A DNA stretch of 64,000 nt from Streptomyces sp. CC208A (GCF_030010625.1 NZ_JASCXN010000019.1:62001-126000), one strand, 5' to 3'. Counted from the first letter of the stretch, positions 16,026 through 25,421 are shown. Notes: generated by a model from the letters alone, not told the origin. Translations and numbers: made by a program.

Positions 16026-17436
16026 GACAAGCGATCGGACATCGGACGGAGACCCCGTGCGCACAGCCCCGCCCCGCCCCCGGAACGCCATCCCCCTCCA
16101 CACCCCCGGCCCGGCCACCCTCGCCGTGACGGCCGCCGCCACCGCCCTCGCCCTGATGAACTACACGGCGCCGATGGTGACCCTCCCGGCGATGGCCGAC
16201 GCCTTCGGCACCCCGCCCTCGGCGCAGGCGTGGCTGTTCAACGGCACCCCGCTCGGCCTCGCCGCGCTGCTCCTGGTGGCGGGCGCGCTGGCCGACGCGC
16301 ACGGCCGGCGCCGGGTCTTCCTCCTCGGCACGCTGGCGCTGGGCGTGACGACGGCGCTCGGCGCGTTCGCGGGGACGACGGCGCTGTTCACGGCGGCGCG
16401 GATCGCGCAGGGCGCGGCGAGCGCGGCGGTCCTCGCCGGCAGCCTGGGCCTGCTGGCCGTCGCGTACCCCTCGGGCCGGGACCGGATCCGGGCCACCGGC
16501 CTCTGGGGCGCCTCGGTGAGCGGCGGGATCGCCCTGGGCCCGCTCCTCGCGGGCGCGCTCAGCCCGGCGGACTGGCGGCTCGCGTACGCGACGCTGGGCG
16601 CGGCGGCCCTGCTGACGGCGGCGGTGGGGACCCGCACCCTCGCACCTCCGGCCCGGCGACCGGCGGGCGGCCGCCCGGACCTGGCGGGCGCGGCGACCCT
16701 GACCCTGGCGCTGGCCGCGCTCCTCACGGCCCTGACGCTGGGCCGGGACGGCTGGCTGCGCCCGGTGATCGGCCTCCTGCTCCTGGCGTCGGCGGCGCTC
16801 ACGGCCCTGTTCGTCGTGGTGGAGCGGGAGGCGGGCAGGCGGGGCGGGAACCCGATGATCGACCTGGGACTGCTACGGAAGCCGGCGTTCCGGGTGGCGA
16901 CGGCGGGGGCGCTGTTCACGGGCCTGGCGGTGATCGGCCTGTTCAGCATCGTCCCGGCCCTGCTCCAGCGCGGAACGGGCATGTCGCCCCTGGCGGCGGC
17001 CTGGCTCTCCGTCGTCTGGTCGGGCACGGCGTTCACGGCGGCGCTCCAGGCCCGCAGGCTGGCGCCCCACCTCTCGGCCCCGCACCAACTGGCCCTGGGC
17101 TTCGCCCTCTCGGCAGCGGGCGTACTCGCTCTCCTCGGCACCCTCGACTCCCCCGCCCTCCCGTGGGGGCGCCTGATCACCGGCCTGGTGGTGTCGGGCG
17201 CGGGCAGCGGCCTGCTGAACGCGGCGCTGCCCCGGCTCGCCGTCGACTCCGTACCGCCGGAGCGGGCGGCGATGGGCTCCGGCGCGAACAACACGGCCCG
17301 CTACATCGGTTCGGCGGCCGGCGTGGCCCTGATGCTCGCCCTGTCGGCGACGGGCCCGGACACGGCCCTGCTGACCGGCGCGGCCCTGGCCTTGGCGGGC
17401 ACGGTCCTCACCGCCGCAGGGTCGCCCAGACGATGA
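16015..17436 (+). CDS. MFS drug/metabolite exporter (DHA2-like, 14 TM)
   Basis: 473 aa. The first span begins at about residue 35; the MFS motif A between TM2 and TM3 reads GALADAHGRRRVFLLG, and motif C-like GALSGG/GIALGPLLAGAL is present near TM5. About 14 hydrophobic segments and the length fit the H+-antiporter DHA2 family. Expression is probably controlled by the divergent HxlR protein. The start ATG 16015 is inside the second operator and has no Shine-Dalgarno. The last 29 bases overlap the convergent sortase gene. Confidence 0.87.
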   Translation: MTEPTSDRTSDGDPVRTAPPRPRNAIPLHTPGPATLAVTAAATALALMNYTAPMVTLPAMADAFGTPPSAQAWLFNGTPLGLAALLLVAGALADAHGRRRVFLLGTLALGVTTALGAFAGTTALFTAARIAQGAASAAVLAGSLGLLAVAYPSGRDRIRATGLWGASVSGGIALGPLLAGALSPADWRLAYATLGAAALLTAAVGTRTLAPPARRPAGGRPDLAGAATLTLALAALLTALTLGRDGWLRPVIGLLLLASAALTALFVVVEREAGRRGGNPMIDLGLLRKPAFRVATAGALFTGLAVIGLFSIVPALLQRGTGMSPLAAAWLSVVWSGTAFTAALQARRLAPHLSAPHQLALGFALSAAGVLALLGTLDSPALPWGRLITGLVVSGAGSGLLNAALPRLAVDSVPPERAAMGSGANNTARYIGSAAGVALMLALSATGPDTALLTGAALALAGTVLTAAGSPRR

Positions 17437-18208
17437 GCCGGTAGCGGGAGCTGAACTCGGGCGTGCAGGTGGTGAGGGTGAGGTAGGACCCGGCCGTGGA
17501 GTACCCGTACGAGGGCTTGACGATCGACCGGGGCACGGGCTGGATGACCCCGGTGTCGCGCGGCGAGGTCACCGGCAGGATCTGGTCGACCCGGTAGGTG
17601 TACGTCCCCTCCCGCGTCCGCAGCGTGATCTCGTCCCCCTCGCGGAGCCGGTCGACGTACCGGAACGGCTCCCCGTGCGTGTTCCGGTGCCCGGCGAGCG
17701 CCACGTTCCCGACCCGTCCCGGCGCGGCGGTGCCGGGGTAGTGCCCCACGTACCCCTTGTCGAGCACGTCGCGCTTGGAGATCCCCCGGGCAACGGGCAC
17801 GGTGAGCCCGATGCGGGGGATACGGAGCACGGCGAAGGTGTCGCCGGAGGGGGCGGGGGTGGCGGAGGGCTCCACCACGGGAGCGCGGGAAGTCCCGGAA
17901 GAAGAGGGCGCGGAAGGAGGCGCGGAAGAAGGCGCCGCGGGAGGCACGGCGGGAGGCGAGGAAGAAGGCACGGCAGGAGACACGACGGGAGGCACGGGCG
18001 AAAGCTCAGGGGGAGAGATGTCCCACTCCCGCTCCAGCACACGCACCCGCTCACCGGCCTCGGCAAGGGCCTGCTGATTGGTCCACCACAGCTGGTGGAC
18101 GACAAGCAGCAGGACGAGAACACCGCAGGTGACGACGGCCTCGGCGGCGAACCGGAGCACACGCACGACCCCACGGCGCCCCGACCGCCCCTGAACGACG
18201 ACCGGCAC
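17408..18208 (-). CDS. Class E sortase
   Basis: 266 aa from GTG 18208 (a GTG at 18250 would add 14 Arg/Gly-rich residues). A single N-terminal membrane span (AAEAVVTCGVLVLLLVVHQLWW), a Pro/Ser-rich linker, then the catalytic domain: VALAGHRNTHGEPF with the active-site His, LTLTTCTPEF with the nucleophilic Cys, and SSRYRLIVW with the Arg. The TLTTC motif and LAGHR identify class E, which in Streptomyces joins LAxTG-bearing chaplins and other surface proteins to the wall. Two candidate substrates lie in this window (8024-8866 and 11445-13079). The 3' end overlaps the MFS gene by 29 bp. Confidence 0.87.
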   Translation of the reverse strand: MPVVVQGRSGRRGVVRVLRFAAEAVVTCGVLVLLLVVHQLWWTNQQALAEAGERVRVLEREWDISPPELSPVPPVVSPAVPSSSPPAVPPAAPSSAPPSAPSSSGTSRAPVVEPSATPAPSGDTFAVLRIPRIGLTVPVARGISKRDVLDKGYVGHYPGTAAPGRVGNVALAGHRNTHGEPFRYVDRLREGDEITLRTREGTYTYRVDQILPVTSPRDTGVIQPVPRSIVKPSYGYSTAGSYLTLTTCTPEFSSRYRLIVWATLRR

Positions 18209-18304
18209 CCTCTCGCGTCCCCCGCGTCCCCTGCCCCGCACGCCCGGCACGATAAGCGCTGCCGCGCCAACTCTCCAGGGCCGTACAGCAGTACGGTGAA
18301 GGGC

Positions 18305-19306
18305 ATGCGCCACGACACGCCTGCCGCCCACACCGCCGAAGCCGAGCGTCTCCTGCGCACCGCCGCGCAGTACCCAGGAGACCGCGAACCGCTGCTGCTC
18401 CAGGCCGCGGCCCACCTGGAACTGGCCGACGACCGCCCCAGGGCGACAAGGCTCTACGACGACCTGCTCTCCGGCACCCCGGCCGCCCCGCACCTGATCC
18501 GCGCGCTCAAGGCGTCGAACCTGTGGGAGTACGGGCACGAGGCCGAGGCCAGGGCCATCATCGACGGCGTCCGCCGCTCACGCCCGGCGGACGCGACCCC
18601 GTGGGAGATCGCGGCGGAGACGCTGGAGGCCCACGACGAACTGGAAGCGGCGGAACAAACCCTCACGGAAGCGGCCACCCTCCTGGCAACAGGAGCGGAA
18701 ACGGACCTCCCCCACCCCACCCGCTCCCTCCTCGCCACCCGCCACCGCATCCGCCGCATGCTGGCCCTGGCCCACGACGAGTGGGACACCCTGGCGGACC
18801 GCCTCCACCCCGGCACGATCCCCCTGGACGAACTCCACGACCCGAAACGCCTCTGGTCCCTGGGCTCCTCGGACCCCGCCGAACTCCAGGCCGAGATCGC
18901 CCGCCTCCGCTCCGAACTGGGCACCTACCGCACAGCCCTCTCCCGCCCCTTCCCGGTGGCGGTCCTCCACTGGCCGGAACGAGAACTCACGGAACTCCTG
19001 ACGACGTACCCGGAACTGGAAACGGAATACCCCACCTACCAGGCCCACCTGACAGACATCGAGGCCTCCCTCCGCGAACTGTCCGCGGCCGGCACCCCCA
19101 ACCTAGGCATCGTCCGCGCCACCGTCCCCTCCTACGAAGCCTTCGCCGCCTCCGAGTCCTCCACCCCCGCCAACCCCGCCCTCCTCCCCCAATACGCCAC
19201 CACCCTCGCCGCCCGCGCCCGCGCCACCCCTTGGCCTCCGCTCCGCACGGAGGGGTGCTGGTGCGGCTCGGAGCTGACGTATGGGGAGTGCCACGGGGTG
19301 GAGTAG
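18305..19306 (+). CDS. SEC-C motif / TPR-like cytoplasmic protein
   Basis: 333 aa from ATG 18305. The N-terminal 110 residues look like helical TPR-type repeats (AERLLRTAAQYPGDREPLLLQAAAHLELAD). A variable helical middle follows, and the protein ends with a SEC-C zinc motif, CWCGSELTYGECHG, like the C-terminal metal-binding element of SecA. Such proteins are common in Streptomyces with no assigned role. It is the last gene of ordinary Streptomyces composition before the defence island and may mark its left edge. Confidence 0.82.
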   Translation: MRHDTPAAHTAEAERLLRTAAQYPGDREPLLLQAAAHLELADDRPRATRLYDDLLSGTPAAPHLIRALKASNLWEYGHEAEARAIIDGVRRSRPADATPWEIAAETLEAHDELEAAEQTLTEAATLLATGAETDLPHPTRSLLATRHRIRRMLALAHDEWDTLADRLHPGTIPLDELHDPKRLWSLGSSDPAELQAEIARLRSELGTYRTALSRPFPVAVLHWPERELTELLTTYPELETEYPTYQAHLTDIEASLRELSAAGTPNLGIVRATVPSYEAFAASESSTPANPALLPQYATTLAARARATPWPPLRTEGCWCGSELTYGECHGVE

Positions 19307-19357
19307 GCATGAGAATCTCGCTACCCGAGACGTACATGATGAGGACGGAAACCTGAA

Positions 19358-20284
19358 ATGGCGCGGCTTGTCCTGCAGGGGCCAGGTGCCCGCTGCGCGA
19401 ACACGGACGCTGGCAAGCACATCCTGCTGCATCCTGAGCAGGACCTAGAGGCGCAGGCAGTCTTCAGGTGGCTTAAAGGCCGCCCTCTTGCAGACATCTA
19501 CACAGAATCCATCAGGAACTCGATCGACTATGTTCTTGACGGCGGCAGGACGGGGCGGTTCTACCTGCTTTCACCCGAAGTTCACCCCGGCGAACGGGCA
19601 TCCGTAGGGGCGAAGCTGGAATACGAGATCCTTCGGAATCTCTCACTTCCGAAAACCAAACCCCTCGACACAGAGATATCTGGCATCCCGGTCGACATCA
19701 AGGCGACAGTCGGCAGCAACTGGGCGGTCCCCTCAGAAGCCCATTGCCAGCTCTGCCTGTGTACTCAGATCCAGCTCAAGAAGAACCGGCACCGGACCTG
19801 GCTCGTGCGAGCCCATCGCTCATGGCTTTATCGCGGCAAGGGCAACAAGGACGGCAAGCGAGGCCTCGCCGCACACGCACGTGAGCACTGGAGCGTGCCC
19901 TTGTACGATTGGACCCCCCTGCCGGTAAATCCGCTCCGGTACCTCCCGGAGGATGTAGCCCGGCAGGTCCTCGCCGAGCAGCCTGGCCAGGTTGAACGGC
20001 TGCTGATCATGTTCCGCGCGCTCGAGGGGCATGTCATACCGCGCAGCACCCTCCTCACGGTGGCCCGCAGCCACGACCCGATGCGCAGAGCAAGGGAAGT
20101 GAAGAGAGCCGCGGCTCGCGAAGGGCTGACACTGCTCTGCGGCCGGGACGCTGGGGCAGCTCGTGGTATCTCGTTGCAAGCTGGAGAGTGGATAGCGGTG
20201 CGGGACGGCAGTTCGGAATCGGTTTCTCCGCCACGCCCTGAGAACGGGCAGCCGCAGGGGGTACCCGGGAGTGAGAGTGACTAA
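19358..20284 (+). CDS. NaeI-family type II restriction endonuclease
   Basis: 308 aa (NaeI itself is about 317). A NaeI-like N-terminal block is recognisable: ESIRNSIDYVLDGGRTGRF parallels the NaeI segment ending GQRTGRW. The PD-(D/E)xK centre is then GAKLEYEI (Glu88/Glu90), Asp104 and VDIKA with Asp113 and Lys115. The C-terminal half probably corresponds to the NaeI Topo domain (allosteric DNA-binding). NaeI cuts GCCGGC after binding a second site; the specificity here is inferred by family only. The GC content is visibly below its neighbours, a sign of transfer. The start ATG follows GAGGACGG. It is coupled to vsr. Confidence 0.82.
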   Translation: MARLVLQGPGARCANTDAGKHILLHPEQDLEAQAVFRWLKGRPLADIYTESIRNSIDYVLDGGRTGRFYLLSPEVHPGERASVGAKLEYEILRNLSLPKTKPLDTEISGIPVDIKATVGSNWAVPSEAHCQLCLCTQIQLKKNRHRTWLVRAHRSWLYRGKGNKDGKRGLAAHAREHWSVPLYDWTPLPVNPLRYLPEDVARQVLAEQPGQVERLLIMFRALEGHVIPRSTLLTVARSHDPMRRAREVKRAAAREGLTLLCGRDAGAARGISLQAGEWIAVRDGSSESVSPPRPENGQPQGVPGSESD

Positions 20285-20759
20285 GAGCATGGAATGGACG
20301 CCGCCGAGAGGGTCTTGGGCCTCGTCAGCGGCCCGGCGCAGGAACATGCAGGCCATTCGCAGCCGCGACACCAAGCCGGAGCAGGCCATCCGCCGCCTCG
20401 TCCACGCCCAGGGCCTCCGGTATCGCGTGGCAGCCAAACCGCTGCCCGGCCTTCGCCGGACAGCAGACATGGTGTTCCGCCCAGCCAAAGTGGCTGTCTT
20501 TATCGACGGCTGCTACTGGCATGGTTGCCCCGAGCACTACGTTCCGCCCAAGACCAACCCCGGCTACTGGTCGAAAAAGGTTGAGGGCAACGTGGTCCGC
20601 GACCGGGACACGGACCAACGTCTCGCCGAGGCAGGATGGGTCGTACTGCGTTTCTGGGAGCATGCAGCACCAGAAGAATGCGCTGCTCAGATCGCCGAGA
20701 TCGTCAGCAGGCGGCGCAGCCGGATTAGACGAGAGAGTTCTGCGCCTGCTCCCAGGTAA
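20271..20759 (+). CDS. vsr: Very short patch repair endonuclease (Vsr)
   Basis: 162 aa from GTG 20271, overlapping the restriction gene by 14 bp; ATG 20289 is an alternative four bases past its stop. The Vsr core is intact: RRNMQAIRSRDTKPE, TADMVFRPAKVAVFIDGCYWHGCPEH with the catalytic Asp and zinc-ligand Cys/His, and GWVVLRFWEH. Vsr nicks the T strand at T:G mismatches made by deamination of 5-methylcytosine, so it protects the genome from the mutagenic effect of the adjacent cytosine-5 methyltransferase. The last 35 bases overlap the convergent methyltransferase gene. Confidence 0.92.
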   Translation: MRVTKSMEWTPPRGSWASSAARRRNMQAIRSRDTKPEQAIRRLVHAQGLRYRVAAKPLPGLRRTADMVFRPAKVAVFIDGCYWHGCPEHYVPPKTNPGYWSKKVEGNVVRDRDTDQRLAEAGWVVLRFWEHAAPEECAAQIAEIVSRRRSRIRRESSAPAPR

Positions 20760-21888
20760 GGCCGTCAGGTTCCAGGTCATCAGCGGAAAAATCAAGAACG
20801 GCGCCTTGGCGCTTCAGCGCTTCCTTGATTGATCTCCCCACCGCCTCGGCCACCGGAGGAGGGAAAGCATTGCCAACTTGACGGTATCGAGCCGTCTTGC
20901 GGCCTGCGAACTCCCAGTCCACCTTCGGGGGAAATCCCTGGATGATAGCGGCTTGCTCTACGGTGAGCATCGGCCAGATCCCCGCCTTGGGACTTCCGAG
21001 ATCACGCTCTGGGTTCACCTCGTGCTCATCATTAGCCACACCCATGCCGTTCACGCCGAGCGCAGCCCACGCCCTCTTGGCTCGCGTGGGGCCGAGATCT
21101 GCGCCGCCATGCTTTTTAGATCCCCCCACCAGGGTGGGTGCCACAGTCCCCTTGGCCGCTTCCTTCAGCCACTCATCGAAGTCATCAGGCCGACCGGCCT
21201 CGACGAAGCGCCTCTTCATCGAATCAGCCAAGGCACTCGCCACCGTGACTTCCTTCTTCTGTGGCTGAGGCCACTGAAATCCTCGGTAATGATCCTTATG
21301 GATCGCCACAAGGATAGCCCTTGGCCTGAGCTGCGGAACGCCGTAATCTGCCGCTTCCAGAAGCCGCCACCCGCAGACAACGTAACCCTGTCCCCGCAGC
21401 CGCCCCTTGATCCACTCACGATACTCGTAGAACTTCTCGCGCGGCTTGACCAGTCCAGCAACGTTCTCAATCATCACCGCCCGCGGCTTGAGCTCCTCAA
21501 CGAGGTCAAGCATCGCGGGAAAGAGATCCCGCTCGTCATCCCGGCCAAGCTGCTTGCCCGCCACTGAAAAGGGCGGGCACGGAACCCCGCCTGCTAGAAG
21601 GTCAAGATCTCCTTCGCGAATATCGCGTCCCAGCCTCGCTTTAAACTTGTGAAGATGCCGAGCAGGTTCAAATTTCGTCACGTCCATCTCAAGGACATCG
21701 CAAAGAGCCGCAGCCTCAGCCCCCCACCGCTTCTTCTTGATCACGTTGAGCTCCAGCGTCCCTGCTGCGTGAGGGTCGATCTCGACGAGAGCGAGGTGCT
21801 GGAATCCGGCCCGGTGAAGCCCGACGGCCTGTCCCCCCGCTCCGGCGCAGATCTCAATCGACGTCAGCGGCTTGCCGCTGGAAGTCAT
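20725..21888 (-). CDS. DNA (cytosine-5) methyltransferase of the NaeI-like system
   Basis: 387 aa from ATG 21888 (GGAGG 6 bases upstream; a frame to 21933 has no such site). Motif I IEICAGAGGQAVGLHRAGF, motif IV GGVPCPPFS with catalytic Cys104, motif VI MIENVAGL, motif VIII near PQLRPRAILVAI, and motif X YRQVGNAFPPPVAEAVG are in the usual order, with the target-recognition region at about residues 225-330. It methylates the cytosine of the sequence cut by the endonuclease at 19358. It is transcribed towards vsr and ends inside it. The upstream 258 bases separate it from the SNF2 helicase, so it may have its own promoter. Confidence 0.92.
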   Translation of the reverse strand: MTSSGKPLTSIEICAGAGGQAVGLHRAGFQHLALVEIDPHAAGTLELNVIKKKRWGAEAAALCDVLEMDVTKFEPARHLHKFKARLGRDIREGDLDLLAGGVPCPPFSVAGKQLGRDDERDLFPAMLDLVEELKPRAVMIENVAGLVKPREKFYEYREWIKGRLRGQGYVVCGWRLLEAADYGVPQLRPRAILVAIHKDHYRGFQWPQPQKKEVTVASALADSMKRRFVEAGRPDDFDEWLKEAAKGTVAPTLVGGSKKHGGADLGPTRAKRAWAALGVNGMGVANDEHEVNPERDLGSPKAGIWPMLTVEQAAIIQGFPPKVDWEFAGRKTARYRQVGNAFPPPVAEAVGRSIKEALKRQGAVLDFSADDLEPDGLTWEQAQNSLV

Positions 21889-22146
21889 CGAAGCCTCCTG
21901 ATGTGACTGACTGCAGACACGCAAGTGTCGCATCCGCCAGTGACAGGCCCTGACGTAGCGGCATTCTTCCAGAACGCTCTGAGCCAGTCTTCCGATCCGA
22001 AACCCTGCCCGCCCCTCCCCGGGGGGCAGTCAGGGCGGCCGGACTTGCCGCTGTACAGCCGCCATCCTCCTGTGCGCGTGGCCGACCTGTAACGCTCAGT
22101 ACGGTGACTCTCCCCACAGACTCCCGCCGCCCGGCCGGCCAGCCAG
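21889..22146. other. Intergenic stretch between helicase and methyltransferase genes
   Basis: 258 bases with no convincing gene. It should hold the methyltransferase promoter. No controller-protein (C-box) repeats were seen. Confidence 0.5.
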
Positions 22147-23973
22147 TCAGCCCAAGGCAGGCACGCCCATGTGGCTCAGCAGAGCTGCCATGTCGCTGGG
22201 CGCCAGCCCTGCGGCTACCGCTGGTTCCTCTTCGAGATCCGCGAGTCTCTGGACCGAAGGATCATCAAGGATCCGTCCCATGAAGTCCAGCTTCTTCTCA
22301 AGCCGCGTCATCACCACCTCATCGACGGTGTTCCGGGCCACAAGAACAGTCGCGTTCGTCTCAGTCCCTGGAGACAGCCCCAAGCGGTGGATCCTGTCCA
22401 TGCTCTGCAGAAACCGTCCCGCCATGAAATCCCGGTCCACATAAACAGCGTCGTGACACACCTGGTGCAGACTGATTCCCTCACCCAGCGTCGCCGGGTT
22501 GGAGATCAAGACCATGCAGTCCGGATCCTCGCGGAACCGGCGCAGCTGTTCCTCCCGGTCAGGCGTCCCGCCGTACACGACGGCAGGGCCGAACTTGGCC
22601 AGGAGCTTTTCCAGTGTCGCAAGGCTTCTGACGAAGGTCGTCCAAACGAGGGTCTTGCGTCCCCTCTCTGCGTTCTGAGCCACGATGAGCGCCGCCTCCT
22701 GGTATTTCGGCGACATCTCGTGGGCGGGAAGGTTCTGCATCAGGGAGTAGAGCGAACTTCCGGCAGGAACTTCGAGCGGAGGAAGCTGATAGGCGAGGGG
22801 GTCATACCGGTGTGCCCCTTCCACCAGAAGCGCAGGACAGACTGCCGCCATCAGCAGACGCAGGGCGGTCTTGCCCATAGCGCTCAGGTCATCACGGGCC
22901 GCCCCGCTCGCTTCGCCTCCCACGATGGCGGTGTAGATCTCCTCATGCAGCGGAGGCATGTCCACGTAACGCATCTGCAGCGACATGGGAGGGAGCCCCA
23001 GCTCCTGCTTCGTGGTCCGGGTGAACAGGGGCCTCAGCACCGTGCTCGCGTGAGCCAGATCACCGCCGGCAACAGCCTGCGTCACCGTCCGCTGGCCGTG
23101 CCCTGGCCAGACGAAACCGAGCAGGTTCTCCAAGTCCTTGGCTCCGTTGGGGGCCGGGGTGCCAGTCAGGATCAGTCTGCGGCGGGCAAGCGGGCCGAGC
23201 GCCATGCATGCGGCCCCGTACGTCCCCCGTGCTCCCAGCTTCATGCGGTGGGCCTCATCAAGGATGATCATCGACGGCTCGGCCTTCAGCCACGCGGCCA
23301 GCGACGTGAGTGCTCCGTCCAGGCGCTCATAGTTGACGATCAGCACCTCCGCCCACTGGTCATAGGACTTGCCGAGAATGTCCGAGTGCAGGCGGTGGCG
23401 GAAGCAAACCGCACTCTCGTACTGCCACGACTCGTAAGCCGATTTAGGGCAGACGATCAGCAGCCGATTGACCAGCCCTCTGGCCTTCTGGCTGGCATAG
23501 ACAGCCAGCCCCACACGCGTCTTCCCCGCGCCAGGGACGCTGAAGTTGGCGCCATGCTGAAGGGAAAGCAGCTTAGCGATATCACGCCGCTGAAAGTCAC
23601 TGAGGTCTGCCTTCCACTCCTCCCCCAGGAGGAACATGACGTCCTCAGGGGAGATCTCACCTGATGCATCAGGGGCGTCCAGCCTCTGCTTTACCGTCTC
23701 AGCGTCCTGCAGAACACCGATGACTAGTTCCTGCAGCTCCGGAGCCCACTGAACCCCTGTCGGGTCGGGCCAGGAGGAAAGGGCCCCCAGCCCCCCCAGC
23801 AGGTCGTTGAGATCGACGGCGGCGGACAAGGGGCCAAGCTGGCCGCCCGAACGGAAGCGGGCAACCAGCTGGACGAGTTCTTCACGGTACTCATGTGAAG
23901 TACGGAGAACGGCCTTCGTGCGGGTCTCGTCGAAGTCGAGGTGAAGCGATGCGCCCGCAGTGCCGCCGCTCAT
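22147..23973 (-). CDS. SNF2-family DEAH helicase/translocase in defence island
   Basis: 608 aa. An N-terminal region of about 125 residues without recognised motif precedes a two-lobed SF2 engine: Walker A VPGAGKT (residues 146-152), DEAH box ILDEAHRMKLG (239-242), motif III LTGTPAPNG, and in lobe 2 LISNPATLGEGISLHQVCHDAVYVDRD and motif VI QSMDRIHRLG. Layout and motifs match the SWI2/SNF2 group that translocates on double-stranded DNA. ATG 23973 overlaps the TGA of the ParB-like gene as ATGA, so the two are translationally coupled. It probably powers DNA scanning for the nuclease-like partners; its role with the NaeI system is inference. Confidence 0.88.
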   Translation of the reverse strand: MSGGTAGASLHLDFDETRTKAVLRTSHEYREELVQLVARFRSGGQLGPLSAAVDLNDLLGGLGALSSWPDPTGVQWAPELQELVIGVLQDAETVKQRLDAPDASGEISPEDVMFLLGEEWKADLSDFQRRDIAKLLSLQHGANFSVPGAGKTRVGLAVYASQKARGLVNRLLIVCPKSAYESWQYESAVCFRHRLHSDILGKSYDQWAEVLIVNYERLDGALTSLAAWLKAEPSMIILDEAHRMKLGARGTYGAACMALGPLARRRLILTGTPAPNGAKDLENLLGFVWPGHGQRTVTQAVAGGDLAHASTVLRPLFTRTTKQELGLPPMSLQMRYVDMPPLHEEIYTAIVGGEASGAARDDLSAMGKTALRLLMAAVCPALLVEGAHRYDPLAYQLPPLEVPAGSSLYSLMQNLPAHEMSPKYQEAALIVAQNAERGRKTLVWTTFVRSLATLEKLLAKFGPAVVYGGTPDREEQLRRFREDPDCMVLISNPATLGEGISLHQVCHDAVYVDRDFMAGRFLQSMDRIHRLGLSPGTETNATVLVARNTVDEVVMTRLEKKLDFMGRILDDPSVQRLADLEEEPAVAAGLAPSDMAALLSHMGVPALG

Positions 23974-25403
23974 CCCGAAGTCTCCAGCGCCACAGCCTCG
24001 ATCAGCCAGGCGACACCGTCGCCTGGTGTCGTCGTTCCCCTCGCCGCCTGCTGGGCAAGCTTGCGAAGACTCTCGCGCAGCTTGATCACTGCTTCATCGA
24101 GCGCTTCCTCGTCGAGGCTCCTCGACGCGCGAGCCTGCACGAGCTCCACGACGCTCTGGTCGATGTCAGCGCAGGCGTCCGCGATCCGCGCCGGCGCCAT
24201 CTGCTTGCGCTTCTTCAGCCTGGCGTCGCGGCCCGCCGTGTCAATCGCCTTGTCAAAAGCCTCCCGTGCTTCCCGGACGACCTCCTGCGCCTGCTTCCTC
24301 TCCTGGTCGGAGGCTGCAGCACCTGGAGCAACAACGATCGCCTTGGCCCGCAACACCTTGTCGTTCAGGGCCCGCGCCGCGGACACTGCAGAAGAACTCC
24401 CCGGAAGCGTCACTCCACCGAGACCTGGCACGACCACCGCTGCCTGCTCGCCCGCCGGCCCGGCGAACCCAACTGGCATCACCCGCGACAGGTACCGGTC
24501 ACGGAAGCTCTCATCGATGTGCCGCACGTCCGTCTTCGCAAAGCCCATGACAATGGCCGCCATGCGGAGTTCCTTCAGCACGTCCGCCCGGTCGGGGTCA
24601 ACGCTCGCAAGCTTCTCGTAAGCCCGGTGAAGTTCCTTGAGCTTTTCCTGGTGGTCCTCGAAGTCGACAAGACGCAGGCCTGCTCCGCCGCTGCTCGCGC
24701 TGCGCTTGATCTGCTCTCGGATCGTGCCGAGAATCCACCGCTCCTGGTGGTAGGTACTGGTCCTGACACGGAAGTCCTTTGCGATGGCGTCAGGAGTCCG
24801 GCCGAGGCCGGCCTGCTCTTCCATCGCGAGCAGACGGTTGATGTACGAATAGTCCCGCCGGTGGTCGCGCCGCAGCTGGAGCGCCAGCTCCACCGCATTA
24901 ATGTCCTCCCATGTAAAGGACTCCGGCAGCACCCCCACCCGCATCGTCTGCCGACCGAGCTCGCGAAGAGCCGCCGCACGCGTATTGCCGTTGACGAGAA
25001 TCCCGTTAAAGGTGATCAGACCGGGATCGTTCTGACCAAACTGCTCGAGACTCTCCTTCAGCTTGTCAAAGTCCGCGTCTCTGCGGTTGGGATCTGCCGG
25101 ATCAGCCTTGAGAAGAAACTGCAGGTACTCCTGGCTCGGCCCTGCCCACGGGTCCGCGGCCAAGGCCTTGTCCTTCACTGGGTCATGGCTGCGCTGAGCC
25201 CTGATCCGATGGGTTCCCGGATTGTAGAAGACCGAGCTGATGGAGCACTCGATCACCTCGCAGTGCAACGCCTGGCCGTTCCAGTCCACGGTCACCGTCT
25301 CGCGGGTCCCGCCGGCACTCTTCACATCCTCAAGCCGTTTCCGGACCGTCTCACTGAACTCGACAGCGTTCGGTGGAAGCGGAAATTCCTGCATCATCTG
25401 CAT
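23970..25403 (-). CDS. ParB/Srx-like domain protein in defence island
   Basis: 477 aa. Residues about 95-160 carry a ParB/sulfiredoxin-like signature: a helix (FDKLKESLEQFGQ), then LITFNGILVNGNTRAAALRELG, where NGNTRAAA corresponds to the G-x-x-R-x-x-A phosphate-binding loop. A helical HTH-like middle (RTPDAIAKDFRVRTSTYHQERWILG) and a long Ala/Arg-rich helical C-terminus follow. No parA gene or parS cluster is nearby, so plasmid or chromosome segregation is unlikely; ParB/Srx folds can be CTP-dependent DNA clamps or nucleases. It is the middle gene of a three-gene operon (HNH-like, this, SNF2) with gaps of 18 and -4 bases. Confidence 0.75.
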   Translation of the reverse strand: MQMMQEFPLPPNAVEFSETVRKRLEDVKSAGGTRETVTVDWNGQALHCEVIECSISSVFYNPGTHRIRAQRSHDPVKDKALAADPWAGPSQEYLQFLLKADPADPNRRDADFDKLKESLEQFGQNDPGLITFNGILVNGNTRAAALRELGRQTMRVGVLPESFTWEDINAVELALQLRRDHRRDYSYINRLLAMEEQAGLGRTPDAIAKDFRVRTSTYHQERWILGTIREQIKRSASSGGAGLRLVDFEDHQEKLKELHRAYEKLASVDPDRADVLKELRMAAIVMGFAKTDVRHIDESFRDRYLSRVMPVGFAGPAGEQAAVVVPGLGGVTLPGSSSAVSAARALNDKVLRAKAIVVAPGAAASDQERKQAQEVVREAREAFDKAIDTAGRDARLKKRKQMAPARIADACADIDQSVVELVQARASRSLDEEALDEAVIKLRESLRKLAQQAARGTTTPGDGVAWLIEAVALETSG

Positions 25404-25421
25404 GCTGCGTCCCCTCGTCTG

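Noticed and set aside
23970..25403. Chromosome or plasmid partition locus because of the ParB-like gene
   Set aside because: No ParA, no parS-like palindromes, and tight coupling to a SNF2 helicase and an HNH-like gene.
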